NCBI RefSeq assembly: GCF_013778325.1 | Contig: NZ_JACEIB010000003.1 | Location: 186,001 to 250,000 of the forward strand | DNA length: 64,000 nt | Direction: 5' to 3' | Source of the DNA: Sphingomonas chungangi | Lineage (GTDB): Bacteria > Pseudomonadota > Alphaproteobacteria > Sphingomonadales > Sphingomonadaceae | In this document: positions 1-8,827 of the stretch, piece after piece | Position numbering within the stretch: the first letter of the stretch is position 1 | Layout of the letters: every line of letters starts with the position of its first letter | The notes under the pieces: generated by a model | Told to the model about the DNA's origin: nothing | Databases searched by the model: none | What the model saw: the letters and a program-made list of their open reading frames with translations, nothing else | Program-made: the position numbers and the translations under genes

Positions 1-323
1 GGGTCCGCCATGATCAGCTCGATCACGTGCTTCCGGTAGTTCGCGCCGACCGCGAATATCTGTCTCGGGCGATACGGACATTGGATATCCAGGCTGTCCA
101 CATGGACCGAGCGAGCGACCAGCGATGGGTCTCCTTCCGCCCAGCGTCGTGCCGCGCGCCGCAGCGTCGGCAGGTGGTTGTCCCAGTGATCGAGCAGGCC
201 GAGCACGTCATCTGCGAACAGCTCCTCGCCCATGCCAGACAGCGCGACGACGCGGTCCTTCATCATCATGCCGCCGAATGGCCGGCACCCTGCGATCGAG
301 AAGCTTCCAAGGGAGAAGGTCAC
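1..323 (-). CDS. Fumarylacetoacetate hydrolase (FAH) family protein, N-terminal part, cut by window edge
   Basis: The reading frame is open from a GTG at 323 to the left edge, giving about 107 residues. It ends in the FAH-family signature IFAVGANYRKHVIEL, the start of the FAH catalytic fold that normally follows an N-terminal domain of about 70-100 residues. The GTG overlaps the TGA of the upstream amidohydrolase (GTGA), so translational coupling is likely. FAH-family enzymes hydrolyse or decarboxylate 2-oxo or acylpyruvate ring-cleavage products. As the last visible gene of an operon with an extradiol dioxygenase, a role after ring cleavage is a natural inference. The catalytic acidic residues lie outside the window, so substrate and exact reaction cannot be judged. 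Confidence 0.8.
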   Translation of the reverse strand, partial: MTFSLGSFSIAGCRPFGGMMMKDRVVALSGMGEELFADDVLGLLDHWDNHLPTLRRAARRWAEGDPSLVARSVHVDSLDIQCPYRPRQIFAVGANYRKHVIELIMAD

Positions 324-1408
324 CGGTGCGCCTCCGCGTGGAGGCCGAGAAGGGCGGCGGCATTCCCGCCGGAGATCGCGGCGACCGTTTCGTCGTCGAA
401 GGCGGACAGCAGGCTGGCGGGCTCATAATGCCCCATGTCGAAGGGATAGTCGGTTCCCAGAACGACCTGCGACGCCCCGGCCACATCGATCAGCCGACGC
501 AGATGATCGGACTCGTAAACGAGTGAATCGAACCAGATCCGGCGGAGATAGGCGCTGGGTGGCAGCGCGCATCCGCAGGCCTCCGGCCGGTGCGCGAAGG
601 CATGGTCCGATCGATTGATGTAGAGCGGCAGATAGCCGCCGCCATGCGCCGCGACGATCTTCACTCCCGGATGACGATCGAGCGTTCCGTCGAAGATCAG
701 GTTCGAGAGTGCGATCGCGGTTTCCATGGGCTGGCCGACGGTGTTGCCGAGATAATGCCGGTTGAGCCGATCGCCGACGGTCGTGCCCCAAGGATGGAGG
801 AAAACGACGGCACCCAGTTCGTCGGCCCTCGACCAGAAGGGGTCGAACCGGCGATCGGAGATGTCCACGCCGTCCACATGGGTAGATATCTCTACGCCAC
901 ACAGCCCAAGCCGGCGCACGGCATGGTCGAGCTGCGCCGCGGCGCGATCGGGATATTGCAGTGAGACCGTTCCGAAGCCGGACAGCCGGTTGGGATGGCC
1001 GGCGACCGTCTCCGCGATACGGTCGTTGACGGACGAGACCACGGCCTCGGCCATGTCGGGCTCGTCGACGGTATAGAAATATTGCGTCGGCGATACGCTG
1101 ATCACCTGCATGTCGACGCCCATCGCGTCCATGTCGGCGAGCCGGGCTTCGACCGTGGTCAGCTTGGGTCCGATCGTCTCCAGTTGCGCGGCGTTCACCG
1201 CCAGCGATCGTTCGCCGAACGTGCGCAGCAGTGCGGCGGCATCCGATCTCTGCCCCGCGCTCCCCGCCACGATCCCCTGCACCTCGGGGACGAAGATATG
1301 GCAGTGCACGTCGATGGTCCGGTGGCCGAGCCGCTTGCGTGGCTTGCCGGCCGCGTCGGGAGGCATCGCGTTCGAACACCGGTGCAGCAGGGCATCACCC
1401 GAGGTCAT
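320..1408 (-). CDS. Amidohydrolase family 2 (ACMSD-like) metal-dependent hydrolase/decarboxylase
   Basis: A 362-residue protein of the amidohydrolase_2 family, which contains ACMSD and hydroxybenzoate decarboxylases. The metal-binding HxH is seen as IDVHCH (H35, H37), a mid-chain histidine in VVFLHPWG, HGGGYLP, and a late Asp in VLGTDYPFD. These are the usual four ligand regions. I chose the ATG at 1408 because it overlaps the TGA of the upstream NmrA-type gene (ATGA). A longer frame to 1477 would run into that gene and adds an Arg-rich, non-homologous tail. In an operon with a meta-cleavage dioxygenase the likely job is decarboxylation or hydrolysis of a ring-cleavage intermediate. The substrate is unknown. 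Confidence 0.88.
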   Translation of the reverse strand: MTSGDALLHRCSNAMPPDAAGKPRKRLGHRTIDVHCHIFVPEVQGIVAGSAGQRSDAAALLRTFGERSLAVNAAQLETIGPKLTTVEARLADMDAMGVDMQVISVSPTQYFYTVDEPDMAEAVVSSVNDRIAETVAGHPNRLSGFGTVSLQYPDRAAAQLDHAVRRLGLCGVEISTHVDGVDISDRRFDPFWSRADELGAVVFLHPWGTTVGDRLNRHYLGNTVGQPMETAIALSNLIFDGTLDRHPGVKIVAAHGGGYLPLYINRSDHAFAHRPEACGCALPPSAYLRRIWFDSLVYESDHLRRLIDVAGASQVVLGTDYPFDMGHYEPASLLSAFDDETVAAISGGNAAALLGLHAEAHR

Positions 1409-2274
1409 TCGGCGCCCCCTTCGAGGCTGCGCGCGGCATATTGCTCGAAGGTCGTGGCGGGCCGGCCGAGAAGCCATTCCAGAACGCGGCCGTTGCCGGG
1501 AATTCCGTAGCGGTCGTAGTATGTGAACAGCCGCGTGATGATGTCCGCGCTGGCGTCGATATTGCCGTCGGCGCTTCCGAAATGCGGCGCCAGCATCGCC
1601 ACGATCTCATCGAGCGGAATGCGGTGCGCGCCGACCGGCTTGCCGCCAATCCGGGACAAGGCGGCCGCGATATCCTCGCCGCTCAGATTCTCGTCGCTCG
1701 AGATCGGATAATAAGCGAAGTCGTGTCCGGGCTCGGTCACGACCTTGCCGACAGCCTCCCCAAGGTCCGCCATGTCGACGAACCCGAGACGGCGATCCAT
1801 CGCGTAGGGAAGTGCCACCACGCCTGTCTCCAGGCATCTTTTCACATCGATGTTCTGGAAATAATGCTGCGGCTGGACGATCGTGAACGTCAGGCGCGAG
1901 CTGATCAGATGATCCTCCACCTGCCGCTTCGCCCGGTGGTTCATCAGATAGTCGATCTGAGGGAAGATCACGGAGATGTAGACGAACCTCCGGACGCCGG
2001 CCTCACGCGCGGCATCGATCGCGAAGCGGCCCATGATCGCCTCGTTTCCATTCAACCCGGGGCCGAGGTGCACCACCGTGTCGATCCCGGCCATCGTTCG
2101 CCGGAGCGCATCGCGATCGAGCATGTCCCCTTCGACGAGATCGGTGACGCCCCGCGCCTCGAACCAGCCGCGATCAAGCGAGCGTCCGAAAGCCCGGACG
2201 GGCTGTCCCGCATCGCGAAGGTGGGAGAGAACGTGGCGCTGGGTGCGGCTGCCCGCCGCCGTCAACAGGATCAT
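1405..2274 (-). CDS. NmrA-like NAD(P)-binding protein
   Basis: A 289-residue Rossmann-fold protein of the atypical short-chain dehydrogenase (NmrA/HSCARG) type. The N-terminus MILLTAAGSRTQRHVLSHL is the dinucleotide-binding loop. The strand-helix segment VRRFVYISVIFPQ and the typical TIVQPQHYFQN segment follow. No classical YxxxK pair is evident, so it may be a redox sensor or a reductase. It overlaps the dioxygenase gene upstream by an ATGA and the amidohydrolase downstream by another ATGA, so it is tightly coupled inside the catabolic operon. Reduction of an enone or quinone intermediate is possible but is only inferred. Confidence 0.8.
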   Translation of the reverse strand: MILLTAAGSRTQRHVLSHLRDAGQPVRAFGRSLDRGWFEARGVTDLVEGDMLDRDALRRTMAGIDTVVHLGPGLNGNEAIMGRFAIDAAREAGVRRFVYISVIFPQIDYLMNHRAKRQVEDHLISSRLTFTIVQPQHYFQNIDVKRCLETGVVALPYAMDRRLGFVDMADLGEAVGKVVTEPGHDFAYYPISSDENLSGEDIAAALSRIGGKPVGAHRIPLDEIVAMLAPHFGSADGNIDASADIITRLFTYYDRYGIPGNGRVLEWLLGRPATTFEQYAARSLEGGAE

Positions 2275-3368
2275 CGGGCTGCATTCCTCAATTCGCGGGG
2301 CAATGTGCTCGCCTGTCCGGTCTCGGCGTCGTCGGGATGGCGACCTTGCGCGACCGGCAGGCTGAGCGTGGGATCATCGGGGGCGACGCTGCCGCGCGAC
2401 GGCGCCAGCGACGCGACGAATCCCACGTCCCAATCCGCTCCCTGGCTCCAGAAAGCGGGCATCTCGTGCATCCAGTGGGCGATGCCGAACAGCGGCTCCC
2501 ATGAGCGCGGGATCCAATTGTCGTCGATCGCATCGGAATCGGCGCCATATTCCGCCTCGCCGCCGGTCGGAGCAGGGAGGTAGAGGAACAGCGACGAGGC
2601 GATCCGGTGGCGGCCGACGCCCCAGATCGATCGGTCCCAGCCCTTCCGCTCCATGTAATTCTTGCCGACCATGATCTCGTCGAGGTCGGTCACCGCATAA
2701 TTGACGTGGTGGAAGCGCAGGCGTCCGTCCGCGCCGGGGAAGGGGGCGTTCGCGTTGAGGAAATAGATATTGTGGTGGTCGGTCGTGCCGTCCGCGCGCG
2801 CGAAGATCCCGAGCAGGCGCTGATGATCCGACATGCGGAAGCCGAGCCGATCGCGCATGAAGACGAACGACGCCTCGACGTCGGGCGACATGAACACGAC
2901 GTGCTGGATATATTTGGGCCGTGCCCGTGCGATCCATTTGCGGTGCGTGTTCATCCGCCGGATGTTGCCGGGCGAATTGACCGGATCGGTCGCCGTCCTG
3001 ACCTCGCGATGGTCATCCCAGACCTTCAGGCCCATCGCCAATCCGTCGTCGCAGACGAAGTGCGCGGTTCCCGCGTCATCGATACGAACATCCCGATCCG
3101 CCGACAGGCCCGCCACCAGGCGATCGAAGGACGATCGCGTGTCGACGCCCCAGATCACCTCGTGGACGCCCGGCCCCGCCAGCCGCGACCCCTCGACCGG
3201 CACGTCCGCAAGCGATTGCAAAATCACCTTCGAATTGTCCGGGAGGAGGAAAGTCGCGCGATCCGGCCCGCGCTCGTCGAGCGGGAGGCCGAAATCGTCG
3301 AAGTAGCGCGTGCAGAGCGCGACGTCTTCGACACAATAGCGAACGGTCTCGATGCCGATGATGGCCAT
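2271..3368 (-). CDS. Two-domain VOC extradiol dioxygenase (type I, catechol 2,3-dioxygenase superfamily)
   Basis: A 365-residue protein with two vicinal-oxygen-chelate modules (about 4-125 and 150-275). The second module shows the 2-His-1-carboxylate iron site of type I extradiol dioxygenases: H156 in YIQHVVF, H220/H221 in FHHVNYAV and E273 in EAEYGAD. The downstream tail of about 90 residues is longer than in classical BphC (about 300 aa). The start at 3368 has GGAGAG six bases upstream. It lies in an operon with a flavin monooxygenase and an FAH hydrolase, so meta-cleavage of a catechol made by that monooxygenase is the obvious reading. The substrate cannot be named. A 100-bp spacer separates it from the cyclase upstream. 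Confidence 0.88.
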   Translation of the reverse strand: MAIIGIETVRYCVEDVALCTRYFDDFGLPLDERGPDRATFLLPDNSKVILQSLADVPVEGSRLAGPGVHEVIWGVDTRSSFDRLVAGLSADRDVRIDDAGTAHFVCDDGLAMGLKVWDDHREVRTATDPVNSPGNIRRMNTHRKWIARARPKYIQHVVFMSPDVEASFVFMRDRLGFRMSDHQRLLGIFARADGTTDHHNIYFLNANAPFPGADGRLRFHHVNYAVTDLDEIMVGKNYMERKGWDRSIWGVGRHRIASSLFLYLPAPTGGEAEYGADSDAIDDNWIPRSWEPLFGIAHWMHEMPAFWSQGADWDVGFVASLAPSRGSVAPDDPTLSLPVAQGRHPDDAETGQASTLPRELRNAAR

Positions 3369-3468
3369 GTATCACTCTCCTCGCGGCACGGTAGGCAGCT
3401 TGCACTCGCCGCGGAAATCGCTTGTCCGGATGGGCGGCATCCACCCGCTTTATGACGTCAGACGCTCG

Positions 3469-4242
3469 CTAGTCGAAGATCGCGACGGCACGCGTCCACC
3501 CCGCCGATGCCGCGCGGATCTTCATGGGGAAGCAGGCGATCGTGAAGCCGGTCGCCGGCAGGGCCTCGAGATTGTGGAGCTTCTCGAGATGGCAGTAGCC
3601 GATATCGCGGCCCGCCTTGTGCCCCTCCCAAATCAGGCCCGCGTTTCCGGTTTCGAGATATTTCTCCCGGGTGTGGACGAACGGCGCATCCCAGCTCCAC
3701 CCGTCTGTGCCGGTCAGCCGGACGCCGCGCTCGAGCAGGTACATCGTCGCCTCGTAGCCCATGCCGCAGCCTGCGGTGACATAGTCGTCATTGCCGTAGC
3801 GCTGTCCCGCCGAGGTGTTGACCACCACGATCTCCAGCGGCGCGAGCACATGATCGATGCGCGCCAGCTCGGCCTCGACGTCCGCCGCGGTCGCGACATA
3901 ACCATCGTCGAAATGCCGGAAATCGAGCTTGATACCGGGACGGAAGCACCAATCGAGCGGCACTTCGTCGATGGTAATCGCGCGCTCGCCTTTGTTCATG
4001 GTCGAGGCGAAATGGTACGGCGCATCGAGATGCGTGCCGTTGTGGGTGATGAGCTCGATCCGCTCGATCGCCCATGCCTCTTCATCGGGCAGGTCTTCCC
4101 TACGAAGGCCGGGGAAGAAGCTGGCCAGTTCGGGCACCGACATCTTGTGATCGATATAGTCGATCCTCGGCCGGAAGGGCGGAGGATCGGAGATCACGTC
4201 GTTTTCCAAATAGATGGAGAGGTCGACGATCTTTCGGTCCAT
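3469..4242 (-). CDS. Cyclase family protein (kynurenine-formamidase-like metal hydrolase)
   Basis: A 257-residue protein with the family signature HNGTHLDAPYHF at residues 67-78, the HxGTHxDxPxH metal-binding motif of the cyclase/kynurenine formamidase family (PF04199). A second His-containing segment, YGNDDYVTAGCGMGYEAT, precedes the C-terminal half. Members hydrolyse amides, lactones or cyclic intermediates. The gene starts 2 bp after the BKACE stop, so the two are co-translated. In this operon it could open a lactone or amide produced after ring cleavage. The substrate is unknown. Confidence 0.87.
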   Translation of the reverse strand: MDRKIVDLSIYLENDVISDPPPFRPRIDYIDHKMSVPELASFFPGLRREDLPDEEAWAIERIELITHNGTHLDAPYHFASTMNKGERAITIDEVPLDWCFRPGIKLDFRHFDDGYVATAADVEAELARIDHVLAPLEIVVVNTSAGQRYGNDDYVTAGCGMGYEATMYLLERGVRLTGTDGWSWDAPFVHTREKYLETGNAGLIWEGHKAGRDIGYCHLEKLHNLEALPATGFTIACFPMKIRAASAGWTRAVAIFD

Positions 4243-4244
4243 GA

Positions 4245-5171
4245 TCAGAACTCCACCCTATCGCCGCCTTTTAGGCGCAATATCTCCCGCGCCTCCGCGG
4301 GCGTCGCCGGCTCGTGGCCCATCTCGGTGAGGATGCGGACGATCTTCCCGACCTGCTGGGCGTTCGACGCGGCGAGCTTGCCGCGCTCAATGAACAGGCT
4401 GTCTTCCAGCCCGACGCGGACATGGCCGCCGAGCAAGGCGGCCTGCGTCAGGAACGGCATCTGATGGCGGCCCGCCGCCAGCACCGACCATTGGAAGCTG
4501 TCCCGCCCGAACAGGCGATCCGCCGTTTCCTTCATGAAGACCAGGTTCTGCAGGTCGGGCCCGATCCCACCCAGGATGCCGAAGATCATCTGGACAAAGA
4601 AGGGCGGCTTCACGAGCCCGCGATCCACGAAGTGCGCGAGATTGTAGAGGTGGCCGACATCGTAGCATTCATGCTCGAAACGCGTGCCGGCATCCGCGAG
4701 CGTTTCGAGGATCGTGGCGATGTCCCGGAAGGTGTTGCGGAAGATATAATCGTCTGAATTGACGACATAATCCCGCTCCCAATCGTGCTTCCATGTCGCG
4801 ATGCGCTTGGCGGCGGGGAAGAACGCGAAGTTCAGGCTGCCCATATTGAGCGAGCACATTTCCGGCCGGAACCGGACGGCCGCCGCGAGCCTGTCCGCGA
4901 CGGTCATCGTCGCCGCCCCGCCGGTGGTGATGTTGATCACCGCATCGGTGCGCTGGCGGATCACGGGCAGGAAGCGGGCGTAGACGTCCGGATCTCCCGT
5001 TGGCCGCCCGTCCTCCGGCACACGGGCGTGGAGGTGGAGGATGGCGGCGCCTGCTTCCGCCGCCGCGATCGACTGCCCGGCAATCTCCTCCGGCGTCACG
5101 GGCAGCGCGTCCGACATGGTGGGTGTGTGCGCCGATCCCGTGACGGCGCAGGATATGATGACCTTGGCCAT
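4245..5171 (-). CDS. BKACE-family beta-keto acid cleavage enzyme (3-keto-5-aminohexanoate cleavage protein family)
   Basis: A 308-residue DUF849/BKACE TIM-barrel enzyme. The family start VIISCAVTGSAHTPTMS and the zinc-binding ILHLHAR (H46, H48, the positions known from Kce) are present. Acidic and Gly-rich strands such as INITTGG and a late HVRVGLEDS follow. BKACE enzymes condense a beta-keto acid with acetyl-CoA and split it to acetoacetate plus a CoA ester. It begins 3 bp after the flavin monooxygenase stop. Here it may process a beta-keto acid formed late in aromatic degradation. The window does not fix the specificity. Confidence 0.88.
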   Translation of the reverse strand: MAKVIISCAVTGSAHTPTMSDALPVTPEEIAGQSIAAAEAGAAILHLHARVPEDGRPTGDPDVYARFLPVIRQRTDAVINITTGGAATMTVADRLAAAVRFRPEMCSLNMGSLNFAFFPAAKRIATWKHDWERDYVVNSDDYIFRNTFRDIATILETLADAGTRFEHECYDVGHLYNLAHFVDRGLVKPPFFVQMIFGILGGIGPDLQNLVFMKETADRLFGRDSFQWSVLAAGRHQMPFLTQAALLGGHVRVGLEDSLFIERGKLAASNAQQVGKIVRILTEMGHEPATPAEAREILRLKGGDRVEF

Positions 5172-5174
5172 GGT

Positions 5175-6296
5175 TCAGATCGCCGCCGCAAGGCGCATGT
5201 TGGCCTCGGTGTAGACGCGGCCCTGTTCTTCGCCGGGCGCCCCGGCTTGCTCCATCTCGCCCAGCTTCACGGACGTTTCGACGACGTCCCGGCACCGTTC
5301 GAAGCGCCGGGCCGCGAACGCATCGAGCGCGTCCTCCACGCTGGAGCGTGCCTTCAATTCCTGCGCCAGCACGACGCCGTCCTCGGCCGCGCAGCCGGCG
5401 CCCGACGCGAGATGGGGCGTCGTCGAATGCGCGGCATCACCGACCAGCAGTACGCGCCCCCGATGCCAGGGCTTGGGCACGAGCAGCGCCTGCAAAGGCC
5501 GATAGACGATCGGGCTGTCGGCGCCGAGGCCGTCCCGGATGGTGCCGATCGCCCCACCGAATCCTGCGAGCGCGCGGCATAACCGGGCCGGCTGCTCGTC
5601 CTGCGCGATGATCTCGCCGTCCGTTTCGGGGGTCAGCACGAACATGTAGAGTTCGCGCTCCGACACCGGCGTCACGCCGGCCTTTATTCCGTAGCCCAGA
5701 TACATCTCGATCATGTCGAGCTCTGGCGGCCGAGGCGCGAGCACGCGCCACGCCCCCTGGCCGGTGAAGCGCGGCGGCGCCATATCTGGAAACAGCAGCG
5801 CTCTGGTGCGCGAATTGATGCCGTCGGCGCCCACCACGAGATCGAAGCGCGCCGTCGCGCCGTCGCCCAACGCCACCTCGACGTCATGTTCGCCGGGCCG
5901 CACGTCCTCGATCGTGACGCCGAGCCGGACGGTCACGCCCGCAGCCCGCACCCGATCGGCGAGGATGCGATGAAGCAAAGGCCGCAATATTCCTCCGCCA
6001 TAGGGAATGCCCGGCTCCAGCCCGATCTCCACCACCTCGCCGAGCAGGGTGCCGTCGGCCAGCCGGGTCCTCGCGCCCCGGCAGGCGAAGCCCTGCGCGA
6101 TCACCTCTTCCATGATGCCGATCTCGCGGAACGCGCGGAACGTCGGCCCGGTGATGGTGATGCCGGCGCCATAGACGCGCCAGTTCGGATCGAGATCGAT
6201 CAGCGTGACCGCGACGTCCAGCTTCGCAAGCTCGATCGCGCATGCCATGCCGGCTATCCCGCCGCCGACGATCAGCACGTTCATTCCAGATCGCAT
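5175..6296 (-). CDS. FAD-dependent aromatic monooxygenase (PHBH fold, salicylate/6-hydroxynicotinate hydroxylase-like)
   Basis: About 373 residues with all three flavoprotein hydroxylase fingerprints: GxGxxG in VLIVGGGIAGMACAIEL near the start, the DG motif DLVVGADGINSRTR in the middle, and the GD motif LLVGDAAHSTTPHLASG in the C-terminal third. The family hydroxylates aromatic acids with NAD(P)H and O2. I prefer the ATG at 6296, with GGAG six bases upstream. An upstream ATG at 6308 and an internal one at 6284 are alternatives. It sits directly after the TonB receptor and is the likely ring-activating enzyme of the operon, feeding the extradiol dioxygenase. Confidence 0.88.
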   Translation of the reverse strand: MRSGMNVLIVGGGIAGMACAIELAKLDVAVTLIDLDPNWRVYGAGITITGPTFRAFREIGIMEEVIAQGFACRGARTRLADGTLLGEVVEIGLEPGIPYGGGILRPLLHRILADRVRAAGVTVRLGVTIEDVRPGEHDVEVALGDGATARFDLVVGADGINSRTRALLFPDMAPPRFTGQGAWRVLAPRPPELDMIEMYLGYGIKAGVTPVSERELYMFVLTPETDGEIIAQDEQPARLCRALAGFGGAIGTIRDGLGADSPIVYRPLQALLVPKPWHRGRVLLVGDAAHSTTPHLASGAGCAAEDGVVLAQELKARSSVEDALDAFAARRFERCRDVVETSVKLGEMEQAGAPGEEQGRVYTEANMRLAAAI

Positions 6297-6331
6297 CGTC
6301 CACTCCATGAGGCTTTCGCCACGGTTTCGTC

Positions 6332-8575
6332 CTAGAATTTGTAGCCCAGCGTGACGCCGTAGGTGCGTGGCGCACCGTTTCCGCGAATGACGCCCTGGCT
6401 CGCCTCGATCAGCGAGGTTGAATAATAAGTATTGCCGAGGTTCTTGCCCCAGATGCGGGCGGACAGATGCTTGGTCGTGTCCGTCCAGCTGATCGAAGCA
6501 TTGACCAGATCGTAGGCCGGCTGGGTCGCGACATTGTCGGCGCTCGCGAAATAGCGGGTGGTCCGATAGTAGGTCGCGTTCAACTCGATCGTGCCGATCG
6601 GCAGATCGAGCTTGTAGTCGCCGCCGACGTTGAAAGAGAATTTGGGCGAAAACGGCAGGTCGTTCCCCGTCGCCGAGGCGGACACGACGCCCCCCGGGGC
6701 CGGCGTCAGCCCGTCGATCGGGATGATGTAGTCGGCATTCGGAAAGGAGGTGAATCGTGCGTGATTGTAGGAGAAGCCGCCCGTCAGGGTCAGGCCGCGC
6801 GCGAGGACGGCCTCGGCATCGACGTCCGCGCCGTAGATGCGCGCCCGGGCGCCGTTGTAGATCGATTCGCTGTTGTCGATATATCGGCCGACCTGGATGT
6901 TCCGATAAATATAGTAATAGCCGGCAGCGTTGATCCGAAGCTTGCGATCGAAGAGCTCGCTTTTCAGGCCGCCTTCGAACGCCTTGATGTCTTCGGGCTT
7001 GTAGGGCGGGTTGCTGGCGACCGCGAGATTGTACCCGCCGCTCTTGAAGCCGGTATTGTAGGAGAGATAGCCGAGGATGTTCGCCCCGAACTTGTGGTCG
7101 AGCGCGATGCGATAATTGAAACGCTTAAAGGATACGCGGTCGGGAATGCCCGAGTCCGGCGCCGGAACGGCCGAGTCCCCAGCATCGACGCCATCGACGA
7201 TGAAGCTCGACGTCCCGCTCAGCCGCTTGCGCTCGTAGGTGTAGCGGCCGCCCAGCGTCAGGTTCGTTCCGGGCAGGACCTCGTAGCTCGCCTGCGCGTA
7301 GCCCGCGAGCGAGTTGGTGGTCATGCGATCGTTGGTGCGGATCGTCACCGGCACGCCGGGGACGGGCGACACGAAGCTCGGCCCGAAATTGATGTCGAGC
7401 GGCTGATAGCGATCGTCCGCGTAGAAATAATAGAGACCCGCCGTATATTTGAGCTTGCCGGACGTATTGGAAGACAGCTGCAGCTCCTGGCTGAACTGCT
7501 TGTCGCGGGCGACGCCGAATAGGTTGATGAGATTCGCCGGCGTCTGGTCGAGATCTAGCGGGAAAACGAACCGCGACTTACGGAACGCGGTGATGCTCTG
7601 TACCGTGACGGCGCCGGCATCCTGCTTGACCTGGAGCGACGCGCCTCCCGATTTCAGCCGGAATTCCTGATCGACGTCGTTGTCGACATCGTAGCGGCCG
7701 CCCTGCGGGAAAGGTCCACCGAAGAAGGGATTGTTGAACGTGCCCGGTATCTGACGCAGATCGAGCTTCTGCCAATCCCGGCGGCTGTCGCGATCCTCGT
7801 AATCGAGAGCGAGACGGATCTGCGTTCTCGGCCCCGGCTCGATAAGGATTTTCGTCCGGCCGGCAAAATCGTGGGGTAGGTCGCCCACCGGCGTTCCGTC
7901 GGCGAGATTGTGCCCCCAGCCTTTCTGCTGGGTTTCGTAGCGCACCGCGAGATCGGCCTTGACCCCGCCTGCGAGCGGACCCGTGACGTAGGCGTCAGCC
8001 GCGACGTCCTCGTAATTGGCATAAGTGAGGTTGAACGCCGCCGACGGTGTCGATTTTGGATCCAGGGTCACGACCTGGATGAGACCGCCCGTCGCGTTGC
8101 GGCCGAAAAGCGTGCCCTGCGGCCCCTTCAGGACCTCGATCCGATCGACGTTGTTGAGAGTGAGCAGCGAGGCCGGCGCGGAGGCGATATAGACCCCGTC
8201 GATGTAGGTCGCGACGGGCTGCTCCAGGCCTGGGCCGTTCGTACTCGAGCCGACGCCGCGGATGTGTGGCTGGGTGAAGCCGGCGGCCTGTGGCGCGCTG
8301 AGCCCCGGCGTGACGACCGCGAGTTCCTGGGTATTGCTGATGCCCACGGCCGCGAGCCTGGCCGCCGATGCGGCGGTGACCGCGATCGGAACATTCTGCA
8401 GGCGCTCGCTGCGGCGCTGCGCGGTCACGACGATCTCCTCGACACCGCCGGTCGGCGCATTCGACGAGACGTTCCCCGCTTGTGGAAAAATCGCCGTAGG
8501 TTGCGACTGGGCGTGAGCCAGAGAAGACATTGCCAAGCTCGCGACGCAAGTCGCCGTTCGACCGAAGCCGTTCAT
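6332..8575 (-). CDS. TonB-dependent outer-membrane receptor
   Basis: A 747-residue receptor. A cleavable signal peptide (MNGFGRTATCVASLAMSSLAHAQ) is followed by the plug-domain start EEIVVTAQRRSERLQNVPIAV, the plug signature VEVLKGPQGTLFGRNATGG, a long beta-barrel region and the terminal strand ending in VTLGYKF with the usual aromatic last residue. The ATG at 8575 has GGGAGGGA four bases upstream. A longer frame to 8635 lacks a signal peptide at its N-terminus. It is the first gene of the minus-strand aromatic operon and probably imports its substrate or a precursor across the outer membrane. Confidence 0.93.
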   Translation of the reverse strand: MNGFGRTATCVASLAMSSLAHAQSQPTAIFPQAGNVSSNAPTGGVEEIVVTAQRRSERLQNVPIAVTAASAARLAAVGISNTQELAVVTPGLSAPQAAGFTQPHIRGVGSSTNGPGLEQPVATYIDGVYIASAPASLLTLNNVDRIEVLKGPQGTLFGRNATGGLIQVVTLDPKSTPSAAFNLTYANYEDVAADAYVTGPLAGGVKADLAVRYETQQKGWGHNLADGTPVGDLPHDFAGRTKILIEPGPRTQIRLALDYEDRDSRRDWQKLDLRQIPGTFNNPFFGGPFPQGGRYDVDNDVDQEFRLKSGGASLQVKQDAGAVTVQSITAFRKSRFVFPLDLDQTPANLINLFGVARDKQFSQELQLSSNTSGKLKYTAGLYYFYADDRYQPLDINFGPSFVSPVPGVPVTIRTNDRMTTNSLAGYAQASYEVLPGTNLTLGGRYTYERKRLSGTSSFIVDGVDAGDSAVPAPDSGIPDRVSFKRFNYRIALDHKFGANILGYLSYNTGFKSGGYNLAVASNPPYKPEDIKAFEGGLKSELFDRKLRINAAGYYYIYRNIQVGRYIDNSESIYNGARARIYGADVDAEAVLARGLTLTGGFSYNHARFTSFPNADYIIPIDGLTPAPGGVVSASATGNDLPFSPKFSFNVGGDYKLDLPIGTIELNATYYRTTRYFASADNVATQPAYDLVNASISWTDTTKHLSARIWGKNLGNTYYSTSLIEASQGVIRGNGAPRTYGVTLGYKF

Positions 8576-8827
8576 GCATTCCCTCCCACTTCGCGAGCTG
8601 TCTGCTTTTTGGTTCGCTCGCCGTGAGGCGATCAATGTTCCCGTCGCGACGGATCGTCTAATCGTTCTTGGACATGGCGTTCATAAGCGGCGGAAATGAT
8701 GTGCTCCGCCCTCGGTCGTGGGTTCCGGCATAGGCGGATCGGATCGAAGCCATCGGGCTGATCTATTTCTCTCCCGCGCCCCCAGCCATTAGTAGCGCGC
8801 CGTTCGAGCGTGTAGGAGCCCAACGCG

